From positions 1 through 11,178 of the forward strand of contig CAIZOZ010000046.1 of NCBI GenBank assembly GCA_903934745.1: 11,178 bases of DNA. The letters are read 5' to 3'. A program made the position numbers and the translations under genes. Positions within the stretch are counted from its first letter, which is position 1; each line of letters starts with the position of its first letter. Origin of the DNA: an uncultured cyanobacterium (GTDB taxonomy: Bacteria > Cyanobacteriota > Cyanobacteriia > PCC-6307 > Cyanobiaceae). Positions 1 to 6,250 of the stretch are shown here, piece after piece. Under the pieces are notes generated by a model that saw only the letters and a program-made list of their open reading frames with translations, ran no database searches and was not told the DNA's origin.

Positions 1-1348
1 CGATCCGCTGATCCGGCAGATCCACTTCCTCGCCGTCGTCGATCACCGGTCCCAGCAGGTTGTGCAGGGCATCGCGCTCAAGGATCAACGCTGGCGCTGG
101 CGCCTCGGTCCGGCGATGCAGCCAGCGCCCTTCCACCCGGGCCCCGGCCAGCTCAACCAGGAGCTGCACGGCCCGATCCGCTGCTGTGAGGGTGACCTCC
201 TTGGGCAGACCTTTCTCAAAGCGGCTGCTGGCTTCGGTGCGCAGGCCGACGCTGCGGGCGGAGCGACGCACCGCCTGGGCAGCAAAGACGGCGGCTTCCA
301 GCCAGAGGCTGCTGGTGCCGGCGTTCACCGCTTCCGCCTGGCCACCGATCACGCCGGCCAGGGCGATCGGCTGGTCGGCGCAGGTGACCAGCAGGGCCTC
401 GCCATCGAGCGGGCGCGTTTCGCCATCGAGGCTGATCAGGCTTTCGCCAAGGCGTCCCTGGCGCAGGCCGATCAAGGCGGGATCGGCGACGCCGCCACTG
501 AGGCGCGCCAGGGCGTCGCGATCAAAGGCATGCAGCGGTTGACCGGTTTCCAGCATCACCAGATTGGTGATGTCCACCACGTTGTTGATCGGCCGCAGAC
601 CGGACCGCTCGAGCCGTTGCTGGAGCCAAACTGGGGAAGGCCCCACCTGGACGCCCGTCAGGGCCGTGACACTGAACAGACCACCGGCCTCCATCGCCGC
701 CAGGGCCTCGGCACTGGCCAGCAGCGGCTGGGCTGCGACCACAGCGGCAGCCGGCGGAAAGCAGGTGCTGCCGCCACAGATGGCCGCCACCTCACGGGCG
801 ATGCCCCGGATCGAGAGACCGTCCGGGCGGTTGGCGGTGATCGCCAGCTCCAGCACCTGATCATCGAGACCCAGGGCCGGGCCCACCGGTGTGCCCAGGG
901 GTGGCACCACGTCCAGCCGTTCATCGAGGATGAGGATGCCCTCGGAGCTTTCGGCCAGCCCCAGCTCCTGGAGCGAGCAGATCATGCCGCTGCTGGCGAC
1001 GCCGCGCAGCTCGGCCGGCTTGATCGTCAGCCCCACGGCCGGCAGGGTGCTGCCCACCAGGGCCACCGGCACGTGAATGCCGGCCCGCACGTTGTTGGCA
1101 CCACAGACGATCTGCAGCCGTTCAGCGCCGCCGATCTCCACCTGGCAGACACTGAGCTTGTCGGCATCGGGATGGGGTTCGCGGCTGGCGACGAAGCCCA
1201 CCACCACCCCCTGGGCCCGGGCGGCCAGATCCTCAATCGCCTCCACTTCGAAGCCAGCGATTGAGAGCCGTTCAGCCAGCTGTTGGGGCTCCAGCTGCTG
1301 GGACTCCACCTGCACCAGCTCCCTGAGCCACTGGAGCGAGACCCTCAT
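1..1348 (-). CDS. pheT: Phenylalanyl-tRNA synthetase beta subunit, N-terminal part (cut by window edge)
   Basis: Beta chain of the (alpha-beta)2 cytosolic enzyme that charges tRNA-Phe. The reading frame is open from an ATG at 1346-1348 to the window edge: 449 codons of a protein usually about 800 aa. The N-terminus MRVSLQWLREL is the family's typical start; an in-frame GTG at 1361-1363 is less likely, and an in-frame TAG lies at 1376-1378. An EMAP/OB-fold tRNA-binding domain covers about residues 40-150 (PHPDADKLSVCQV near 59-71, then VCGANNVRAG). The B3/B4 editing-domain region follows, with RPINNVVDITNLVM and GQPLHAFD, then SSRFEKGLP, and the start of the B5 region at the edge. The rest of B5, the catalytic-like core and the FDX-ACB anticodon domain lie outside the window. 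It is divergent from rpmG. Identification is firm from these motifs. Confidence 0.96.
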   Translation of the reverse strand, partial: MRVSLQWLRELVQVESQQLEPQQLAERLSIAGFEVEAIEDLAARAQGVVVGFVASREPHPDADKLSVCQVEIGGAERLQIVCGANNVRAGIHVPVALVGSTLPAVGLTIKPAELRGVASSGMICSLQELGLAESSEGILILDERLDVVPPLGTPVGPALGLDDQVLELAITANRPDGLSIRGIAREVAAICGGSTCFPPAAAVVAAQPLLASAEALAAMEAGGLFSVTALTGVQVGPSPVWLQQRLERSGLRPINNVVDITNLVMLETGQPLHAFDRDALARLSGGVADPALIGLRQGRLGESLISLDGETRPLDGEALLVTCADQPIALAGVIGGQAEAVNAGTSSLWLEAAVFAAQAVRRSARSVGLRTEASSRFEKGLPKEVTLTAADRAVQLLVELAGARVEGRWLHRRTEAPAPALILERDALHNLLGPVIDDGEEVDLPDQRI

Positions 1349-1378
1349 CCGAACCCAAAACACGGGGCTTTGATCCTA

Positions 1379-1420
1379 GGGAGCCGTTCAACGACTCCCA
1401 GGCAACCCGGTTAAGGAGTC
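1379..1420 (-). promoter_or_regulatory. pheT leader with two mutually exclusive hairpins (candidate)
   Basis: In the pheT-sense RNA, the segment 1399-1391 (GGGAGTCGT) can pair with 1387-1379 (ACGGCTCCC) as a 9-bp stem with one G-U pair and a TGA loop. The same GGGAGTC can instead pair with upstream GACTCCT at 1420-1414, giving 7 bp including one G-U. Both folds cannot form at once. The downstream fold is better on the minus strand, where a G-U pair replaces the C/A mismatch of the plus strand. It ends about 30 nt before the pheT ATG. No U-tract follows, and no Phe-rich leader peptide was seen, so regulation is an inference. Confidence 0.3.
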
Positions 1421-1535
1421 CGGCGGCTGTTGGCGCCCCAGGGTTCAGCGCTCGAGGGAGATGGGAGAAGGTAACGGTCAGGAGGTAGGGTGCAGCGTCA
1501 ACCTCGTTTCGCGCACGCGGCGCAACGTCCTTCCC

Positions 1536-1730
1536 ATGGCCAAAAACAAGGGCGTCCGGCTCGTTGTCACTCTTGAGTGCACCCAATGCCGGTCCAACCC
1601 CGCCAAGCGTTCTCCTGGTGTGTCTCGTTACACCACCCAGAAGAATCGCCGCAACACCACCGAACGGCTGGAACTGAAGAAGTTCTGCCCCCATTGCAAC
1701 AGCGCCACTGTTCATAAGGAGATCAAGTGA
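1536..1730 (+). CDS. rpmG: Large ribosomal subunit protein bL33
   Basis: A 64-aa basic protein of the 50S subunit. The start MAKNKGVRLVVTLEC and the end HKEIK match bacterial/chloroplast L33, and the length is normal. C15-x2-C18 and C51-x2-C54 are the four zinc-ligand cysteines of the zinc-binding (C+) form. The ATG at 1536 is chosen because it gives the family N-terminus; an in-frame ATG at 1461 would add 25 atypical residues. No Shine-Dalgarno lies directly before it, but a GGAGG at 1481-1485 sits about 50 nt upstream. It shares a 187-bp divergent spacer with pheT and is followed on the same strand, 236 bp later, by rpsR, the usual partner of L33 genes in cyanobacteria and plastids. Confidence 0.96.
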   Translation: MAKNKGVRLVVTLECTQCRSNPAKRSPGVSRYTTQKNRRNTTERLELKKFCPHCNSATVHKEIK

Positions 1731-1844
1731 TTCGCTGGGCCCCAAGCCCACACCACACGTCTTCTTCCTGAACGAATCCCTGCAATCGGTGCAGAGTCCA
1801 GGCCGAGGGGCATCTCCCGCCCTGCCGGCTCCCAGTCCAAACCA

Positions 1845-1889
1845 CCGCTGCATCGCACCGCTGCATCGCAGCGCTACATCGCAGCGTTG
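1845..1889 (+). repeat. 13-bp tandem repeat, about 3.5 copies, upstream of rpsR
   Basis: CCGCTGCATCGCA occurs at 1845-1857 and again at 1858-1870. A third copy, GCGCTACATCGCA, differs at two positions (1871-1883), and a partial copy GCGTTG ends at 1889. The array lies in the 236-bp rpmG-rpsR spacer, starting 122 bp before the rpsR ATG. The function is unknown; slippage-derived length variation between strains is likely. Confidence 0.8.
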
Positions 1890-1892
1890 GGC

Positions 1893-1913
1893 AGAGCTGT
1901 CTTTACAGCCTCT
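1893..1913 (+). other. Stem-loop in the rpsR upstream region
   Basis: GCTGT (1896-1900) pairs with ACAGC (1905-1909) around a CTTT loop. Three more pairs, AGA with TCT, extend it past a single bulged C at 1910. It starts shortly after the tandem repeat and is followed by a T-rich run at 1934-1946. It could be a leader element of rpsR or a weak terminator of rpmG. The T-run begins about 20 nt after the stem, so it is not a textbook terminator. Confidence 0.3.
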
Positions 1914-1966
1914 CGCCCTTGGTCCCTGGCTGATTCTTTCTTTTTTCCAGCGTTCCCCTCCCCCGC

Positions 1967-2188
1967 ATGTCCAGTTCCTTCTTCAAGAAGCGCCTGTCGC
2001 CGATCAAGCCCGGCGATCCGATCGACTACAAGGATGTCGATCTGCTCAAGAAATTCATCACTGAGCGTGGCAAGATCCTGCCCCGTCGTCTCACCGGCCT
2101 CACCGCCAGGCAGCAACGGGATCTCACCAACGCCGTCAAGCGGGCGCGGATCGTGGCGCTGCTGCCCTTCGTGAACCCCGAAGGCTGA
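1967..2188 (+). CDS. rpsR: Small ribosomal subunit protein bS18
   Basis: A 73-aa basic protein of the 30S platform, where S18 binds with S6. The sequence reads MSSSFFKKRLSPIKPGDPID, then YKDVDLLKKFITERGKILPR, followed by the hallmark RLTGLTARQQRDLTNAVKRA and RIVALLPFV. Length and motifs are full for the cyanobacterial/plastid family. The ATG at 1967 follows a C/T-rich leader (CCCCTCCCCCGC) with no Shine-Dalgarno, so initiation probably relies on S1 or an unstructured leader. The RNase gene begins one base after its TGA stop, so the two are probably co-transcribed and perhaps translationally coupled. Confidence 0.97.
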   Translation: MSSSFFKKRLSPIKPGDPIDYKDVDLLKKFITERGKILPRRLTGLTARQQRDLTNAVKRARIVALLPFVNPEG

Positions 2189-2189
2189 G

Positions 2190-4268
2190 TTGCCCCAGCC
2201 TGGTCAGCGGCCCCCCGTGCGTACAGCCCTCCAGCCCGGCGATCTTGTCGGGCTGATCGAAGAGCGTGGCCCCCAGTTGGCCATCGTTCAAGAGATCCGC
2301 GGCAGCCGCGCCACCCTGCGGGTTGGTGCCACAGCGCGGCCCCTGGCGTTGCCGCTACGGCAGCTCGACTGGATTGCCGCCGGCGATCGCTTTGCTCCCC
2401 CCGCCGCTGGTCCGATCCAGCCCCCTTGGGGTCTGCAGGCCTCGCTGTTGGCGGCGGCGTTGCCGCCGGCGCGGGAGCTGGCAGCGGCCTGGCTGCTGCT
2501 GGTTGGTGCAGCAGCAGCCGATGGCAGCCCGGCAGCCAGCGACCTCGAGGAGTTCGCTGACCTGCTCGGTTCGGCCACGGATTCAACGCTCCGGGCGGCG
2601 CTGTGGCTCTGGTTGCAGGGCGACCAAACCTTGTTCCGCTGGCGCCTTGGCCAGGTAACGCCGAGGACCCTCGACGAGATCCGTCGGTTGCGCCAGCAGC
2701 AGCGTCGCGACCAACTGGTGGTGCAGCGGCGTGACGCCTGGCATCAACTGTTGCGGCTGCGGCGCCCGATCGAGGCCGCGGCTTTGGCATCAATGGAGGC
2801 CGAGGAGCTGGCGTTACTGCGCGGCTGGGCCCGCGGTGAAACTGAAACGCCGCTGCCGGCGCCGTTGCGCCAGGCATTGCAGCAGGCCCACTGCCCCGCC
2901 GAAGCGGGCCCGATCCGGCATCTGCTGGCCGATCTGGGCCAATGGCCTCGCCACCACCTGCCCTCGCTGGAAGCCACCACCTGGGAGCAGGGGTTCAGCG
3001 CTGAACTCGAAGCCGAGGCCCAGGAGCTGCTCATTCAGGCCGACTTCCCCCAGGCCGGAGACGAGCACAGGCGGGATCTGACCCATCTGCACCTGTTCAC
3101 GATCGACGATGACGACACCGTCGATATCGACGATGGCCTGGGCCTGGAGGCAGCGCCGGCTGGAGGGCGGCCGCGGCTGTGGATTCATATTGCTGATCCC
3201 GGCCGCCTGATCGCTGCGGACAGTCCGCTGGATCTGGAAGCCCGCCGCCGCGGCAGCAGCCTCTACCTGGCCCGCGGCACCCTGCCGATGTTTCCGATGG
3301 CGCTGGTGGCCGGTGCCTTCAGCCTGCGCCAGGGCGAGCGCTGTCCCGCCTGGAGCCTGGCGGTGGAACTGGAGGACTCAGGGGCTGTGCATGCCTATGA
3401 GCTGGTGCGCAGCTGGGTGAAGCCCGCCTACCGGCTGTCCTATAGCGATGCCGATGAGTTGATTGAGCTGGCGCCGCCCGAGGAGCCGGCTCCGGCCTTG
3501 ATCCAGGCGTTGTTGAACCAACGGCGGGCCTGGCGCCTGCAACGCGGCGCCCTCGACCTGGAGCAGCCTGAGGGTCGGATCCGGTGTGAGCAGGATCAGG
3601 CCCAGCTGGAGGTGACTGAGCCCTCGGCCTCCCGCAGCATGGTGGCGGAGGCGATGATTCTGGCCGGTGCTGTGATCGCCGCCCATGGCAGTGGCGGCGG
3701 CCTGGCCCTTCCCTATCGCAGCCAGCAGAGCGCCAACCTGCCCACGGAGCAGGAGCTGGCCGAACTGCCGCCCGGTCCGGTGCGTCATGCCGCGATCAAA
3801 CGCTGTCTGGGACGGGGCCATGTGGGTGTGCAGCCGGCACCCCATTTCAGCCTGGGCCTGGAGGCCTATGTGCAGGCCACCTCGCCGATCCGCCGCTACG
3901 GCGACCTGCTGACCCAGCGGCAGCTGGCCCTGCAGCTGGAAGGACAGCCGCCGCTGGATGAAGCCCAGCTAGCGGGAGTGCTGAGCGGCCTGGAAGGGGC
4001 GGTGCGCGAAGGCATCACGATCAGCCGCGAAGATCAGCGCCATTGGCAGCAGGTGTGGTTCGAACAGCATCCACGCCCCAACTGGCGCGGCCTGATGCTG
4101 CGCTGGCTGCGACCCCAGGACAATCTCGCCCTGGTTCAGCTCGAAGAGCTCTGCCTGGACTTCCCCTGCCTCTGTCCGAGCGCCTGCCAAGCCGGTGATG
4201 CGGTGCTGGTGCAGGTGGAGCTGGTGGATTCGCTGCGGGACCAGCTGCGGCTGCGGGCCAGCGCCTAG
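2190..4268 (+). CDS. RNase II/R-family 3'-5' exoribonuclease (Zam-like)
   Basis: Processive 3'-to-5' hydrolysis of RNA in the cytoplasm is the family role. The 692-aa frame has a small SH3-like N-terminal segment (about 11-66), then an alpha-helical stretch to about 290. The RNB catalytic domain carries FTIDDDDTVDIDDG at 303-316: D306, D312, D314 and D315 align with the four catalytic aspartates of E. coli RNase II. ATSPIRRYGDLL near 563-574 is the conserved arginine motif at the end of RNB. A short, diverged S1-like tail ends the protein, and no clear cold-shock domain is seen. The start is uncertain: TTG at 2190 has AAGG five bases upstream, while GTG at 2217 (MRTALQPGDLVGLI) is also plausible. 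It directly follows rpsR. The Synechocystis relative is called zam; RNase R versus RNase II activity cannot be told from sequence. Confidence 0.9.
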   Translation: MPQPGQRPPVRTALQPGDLVGLIEERGPQLAIVQEIRGSRATLRVGATARPLALPLRQLDWIAAGDRFAPPAAGPIQPPWGLQASLLAAALPPARELAAAWLLLVGAAAADGSPAASDLEEFADLLGSATDSTLRAALWLWLQGDQTLFRWRLGQVTPRTLDEIRRLRQQQRRDQLVVQRRDAWHQLLRLRRPIEAAALASMEAEELALLRGWARGETETPLPAPLRQALQQAHCPAEAGPIRHLLADLGQWPRHHLPSLEATTWEQGFSAELEAEAQELLIQADFPQAGDEHRRDLTHLHLFTIDDDDTVDIDDGLGLEAAPAGGRPRLWIHIADPGRLIAADSPLDLEARRRGSSLYLARGTLPMFPMALVAGAFSLRQGERCPAWSLAVELEDSGAVHAYELVRSWVKPAYRLSYSDADELIELAPPEEPAPALIQALLNQRRAWRLQRGALDLEQPEGRIRCEQDQAQLEVTEPSASRSMVAEAMILAGAVIAAHGSGGGLALPYRSQQSANLPTEQELAELPPGPVRHAAIKRCLGRGHVGVQPAPHFSLGLEAYVQATSPIRRYGDLLTQRQLALQLEGQPPLDEAQLAGVLSGLEGAVREGITISREDQRHWQQVWFEQHPRPNWRGLMLRWLRPQDNLALVQLEELCLDFPCLCPSACQAGDAVLVQVELVDSLRDQLRLRASA
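2383..2390. repeat. HIP1 octamer
   Basis: GCGATCGC, the highly iterated palindrome of many cyanobacteria, lies inside the RNase gene. Only two copies were found in this window, little above chance at this GC content, so it gives weak support for cyanobacterial origin. Confidence 0.4.
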
Positions 4269-4296
4269 GCGCTCAGCGGTAGCCGCCCAGCGCTAG
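4265..4296. terminator. Shared hairpin between convergent genes, containing both stop codons (candidate bidirectional terminator)
   Basis: CTA (4265-4267) pairs with TAG (4294-4296). After a bulged G4268, GCGCT (4269-4273) pairs with AGCGC (4289-4293). A 2x2 internal loop follows, then GCGG (4276-4279) pairs with CCGC (4283-4286) around a 3-nt TAG loop. The TAG stops of both the RNase (4266-4268) and the oxidoreductase (4293-4295, minus strand) lie within the stem. It is nearly symmetrical on both strands, as expected for a terminator of convergent genes. No T-run follows on either side, so intrinsic termination is inferred, not shown. Confidence 0.45.
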
Positions 4297-6140
4297 CCCT
4301 GGGCCTCCGCCAGCCGTGACAGCCGCAGCCAGGGTCCCCAGGGATTGGCGCTGCCCAGCATGGCGACCTGGCGCGGTCGATCCTGGGCCAGCAGCCAGTG
4401 ATGCAGGGCCGGCTCCAGGGTGATCAGCGGCCACAGCCGGCCCGCCACCAGCAGCCCAAAGCCGCCGGAGCCATCCGGTTGCAACTCGCCCTGCCAGAGC
4501 CGTTCACCCCGCTGCGGCGGCCCCTGCCAGGGCTCCAGTGTGGCGTCACCGGGCAGCTCACCGTGACGATTGAGACCACTGGGATCGTCGATCGCCCGCC
4601 ACTGCCGCTGCCGCCACTGGGGATGGTGCCAGGGGGTGTCCCAGAGCGGCAATGGGGCCGCCGGAGCCTGGGGATCGTTGATCAGGGCCTGCTGCAGCTG
4701 CTGGGGCGCCAGGTCCGCCGGCAGCATGTTGCCCTGGCAGCAGAGGGCGGCGGCCAGGCCAGCCGCCTGGCCGATGTTCAGCACCAGCGGTTGCAGTCGG
4801 GTGGCGCCATTGGCCATGTGACTGACGCTCAGGCACTTATCGGCGGCCAGCAGGTTGGCGAGATCGCGGCTCACCAGGGCGCCATAGGGAATCGCAAAGG
4901 GAGTGCCGCTCCAGCGCCCGCCCCAACGGCAGCTTTTCGATGCCAGGGGCCAGTCGGGGCCGGGATAGTGGTGATCATTGGCGTAGTTGCCCACGGCGAT
5001 GGCCGTGCAGCGGCCGGCCGCATCAAGCGGCAGCGAGGCGATGCTGGCGCCTGGACCCTGGGGCAACAGGTGCTGCTCCAGCACCACGGTGTGGCCCTGC
5101 AGCCGTCTGCCTTCGCGCCAGTAGGGCATCAGCGCCAGGGCTTGCTCGCCCACCAGGGCACCGTTGCGCGCTTCGCTGGCAGTGGGAAACACCCGACCGG
5201 GCTGCAGCCAGCCGCCACTGAGCTGGCCCAGCAACTCGGCGAACTGGAGGCTGTGCTGTTGCATCTCGGCTGACAGCTCCGCTTCGGCCGCCGTTGGCTG
5301 GCCGCTGGCCGGGGCCGCAAAGGCGCGCTCGAGGCCGTGATGCCAGTCGTTGCCGTGCAGGGGCCAGTTCAGCATCACCAATCCACCGGGCAGGCGGCCA
5401 TAGGTGAGGGTCCTCTCCAGGCCGAAGGCCTCGGTGGCCCCGGCAAACGGCGCTGGCGGGGCAGGAGCCGTGGCCAGTTCGGGCGGGGCTTCAGGCGCCG
5501 CCAATTGGCCCAGCACCACCCAGGTGGGCGATTGCAGCGGCTGCTGGCGGAAAAAAGGCTCCGTGTCGAGTCGCTGTCGGGCGGGCGCACTCGGTTCCTG
5601 CCATTGCTCCTGGGCCTCCCAGCCGAGGCGGAAGCCGGCGCCACTGCAGCCGATCAGATCGCCCCGGTCACTGCCATCCACCACGATGCGGGGCTGCACC
5701 ATGACGTTGGCTGCACCGGCGGCGGCGTGCCGGCCGACCTGCAAAGCCGTGATCTGGCCCTGGCGGCTCACCACCTCCAGCAGGCTGCAGTCGGCCCACC
5801 ACTGGATGGTTGGTTCGGCAGCCAGCCAGCGCCGCAGGATCCGCTCCGCCGTGGCCGGGCGGTAGCCGAAGCAACTCACCCAGTTCTGATCGAGGCCTGC
5901 GGGTTCTTCCTGTTCGAGGGCGCGCAGCAGGGCACCCCAGAGGCCGGTCTGCCAGGGCGTCAGTTCATTGCCATCGGGAGCGCAGACCCCGGCGGCGCTC
6001 ACCATGCCGCCCAGCCAGGACCCTGGCGTCAGCAGCAGGATGCTGGCACCGGAGCGGCCTGCCTGCAGGGCCGCCGCCACACCGCCGCTGCCGCCACCCC
6101 AAACCACCACGTCCACCCTCAGCTCGCTGCGCTCGCCCAT
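4293..6140 (-). CDS. FAD-dependent oxidoreductase (FAD_oxidored family), substrate unknown
   Basis: A 615-aa flavoprotein with no signal peptide. An N-terminal Rossmann ADP-binding motif follows a beta strand (VDVVVWGGGSGGVAAALQAG, 9-28). VVDGSDRGDLIG (153-164) is the second FAD-contact motif typical of this family, TPFAIPYGALV (413-423) its PYxIPYxSL-like segment, and KCLSVSHMANGATRLQP to IGQAAG (435-461) the C-terminal FAD motif. Residues about 180-300 and 500-615 show nothing recognisable, so I cannot name the substrate. The start is ATG at 6138-6140, without a clear Shine-Dalgarno. The gene stands alone: convergent with the RNase and divergent from metG across 110 bp, so context gives no pathway. 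Known relatives are mostly annotated only as FAD-dependent oxidoreductases. Family assignment is sure; function is open. Confidence 0.88.
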   Translation of the reverse strand: MGERSELRVDVVVWGGGSGGVAAALQAGRSGASILLLTPGSWLGGMVSAAGVCAPDGNELTPWQTGLWGALLRALEQEEPAGLDQNWVSCFGYRPATAERILRRWLAAEPTIQWWADCSLLEVVSRQGQITALQVGRHAAAGAANVMVQPRIVVDGSDRGDLIGCSGAGFRLGWEAQEQWQEPSAPARQRLDTEPFFRQQPLQSPTWVVLGQLAAPEAPPELATAPAPPAPFAGATEAFGLERTLTYGRLPGGLVMLNWPLHGNDWHHGLERAFAAPASGQPTAAEAELSAEMQQHSLQFAELLGQLSGGWLQPGRVFPTASEARNGALVGEQALALMPYWREGRRLQGHTVVLEQHLLPQGPGASIASLPLDAAGRCTAIAVGNYANDHHYPGPDWPLASKSCRWGGRWSGTPFAIPYGALVSRDLANLLAADKCLSVSHMANGATRLQPLVLNIGQAAGLAAALCCQGNMLPADLAPQQLQQALINDPQAPAAPLPLWDTPWHHPQWRQRQWRAIDDPSGLNRHGELPGDATLEPWQGPPQRGERLWQGELQPDGSGGFGLLVAGRLWPLITLEPALHHWLLAQDRPRQVAMLGSANPWGPWLRLSRLAEAQG

Positions 6141-6165
6141 GGCCCCGGCCCCTGATCGCAGCGAA

Positions 6166-6182
6166 TCCTGCCTCAGGCAGGA
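6166..6182. promoter_or_regulatory. Perfect 17-bp inverted repeat between divergent genes (candidate operator)
   Basis: TCCTGCCT-C-AGGCAGGA has 8-bp perfect arms around one central base. It sits 26 bp upstream of the oxidoreductase ATG and 68 bp before the metG ATG. Shortly after it on the + strand comes TAGGAT (6191-6196), a weak -10 match, so the site would overlap the -35 region of a metG promoter. A second, shorter inverted repeat (GCCCG-AC-CGGGC) lies at 6199-6210. It could be a dimeric repressor site or a short leader hairpin. Confidence 0.35.
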
Positions 6183-6250
6183 GCCCTGGGTAGGATCCGC
6201 CCGACCGGGCAGGGCCGTAGCGGCGGTGCCGTGAGCCCCCGAACCCGCCG

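Noticed and set aside
62..1264. A 400-codon open frame on the + strand
   Set aside because: It is the antisense shadow of pheT, whose conserved motifs lie on the minus strand; high GC keeps the other frames open.
1349..1535. Possible tRNA gene in the pheT-rpmG spacer (GGGTTCA and paired arms)
   Set aside because: No cloverleaf with acceptor stem, anticodon loop and T-arm in correct order could be built on either strand.
1780..1794. CTGCAATCGGTGCAG, nearly identical to CTGCAATGGGTGCAG at 9707-9721 before terB
   Set aside because: One mismatch in 15 bases is expected by chance several times among all pairs in a window this size, and the two sites stand at very different distances from their genes.
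1902..1936. TTTACA as a possible -35 box for rpsR
   Set aside because: No acceptable -10 box lies at 16-19 bp, and the bases fall within a stem-loop.
4398..6155. Long + strand frames of 291 and 272 codons
   Set aside because: Both are antisense to the FAD oxidoreductase, whose FAD motifs are clear; their composition is low-complexity.
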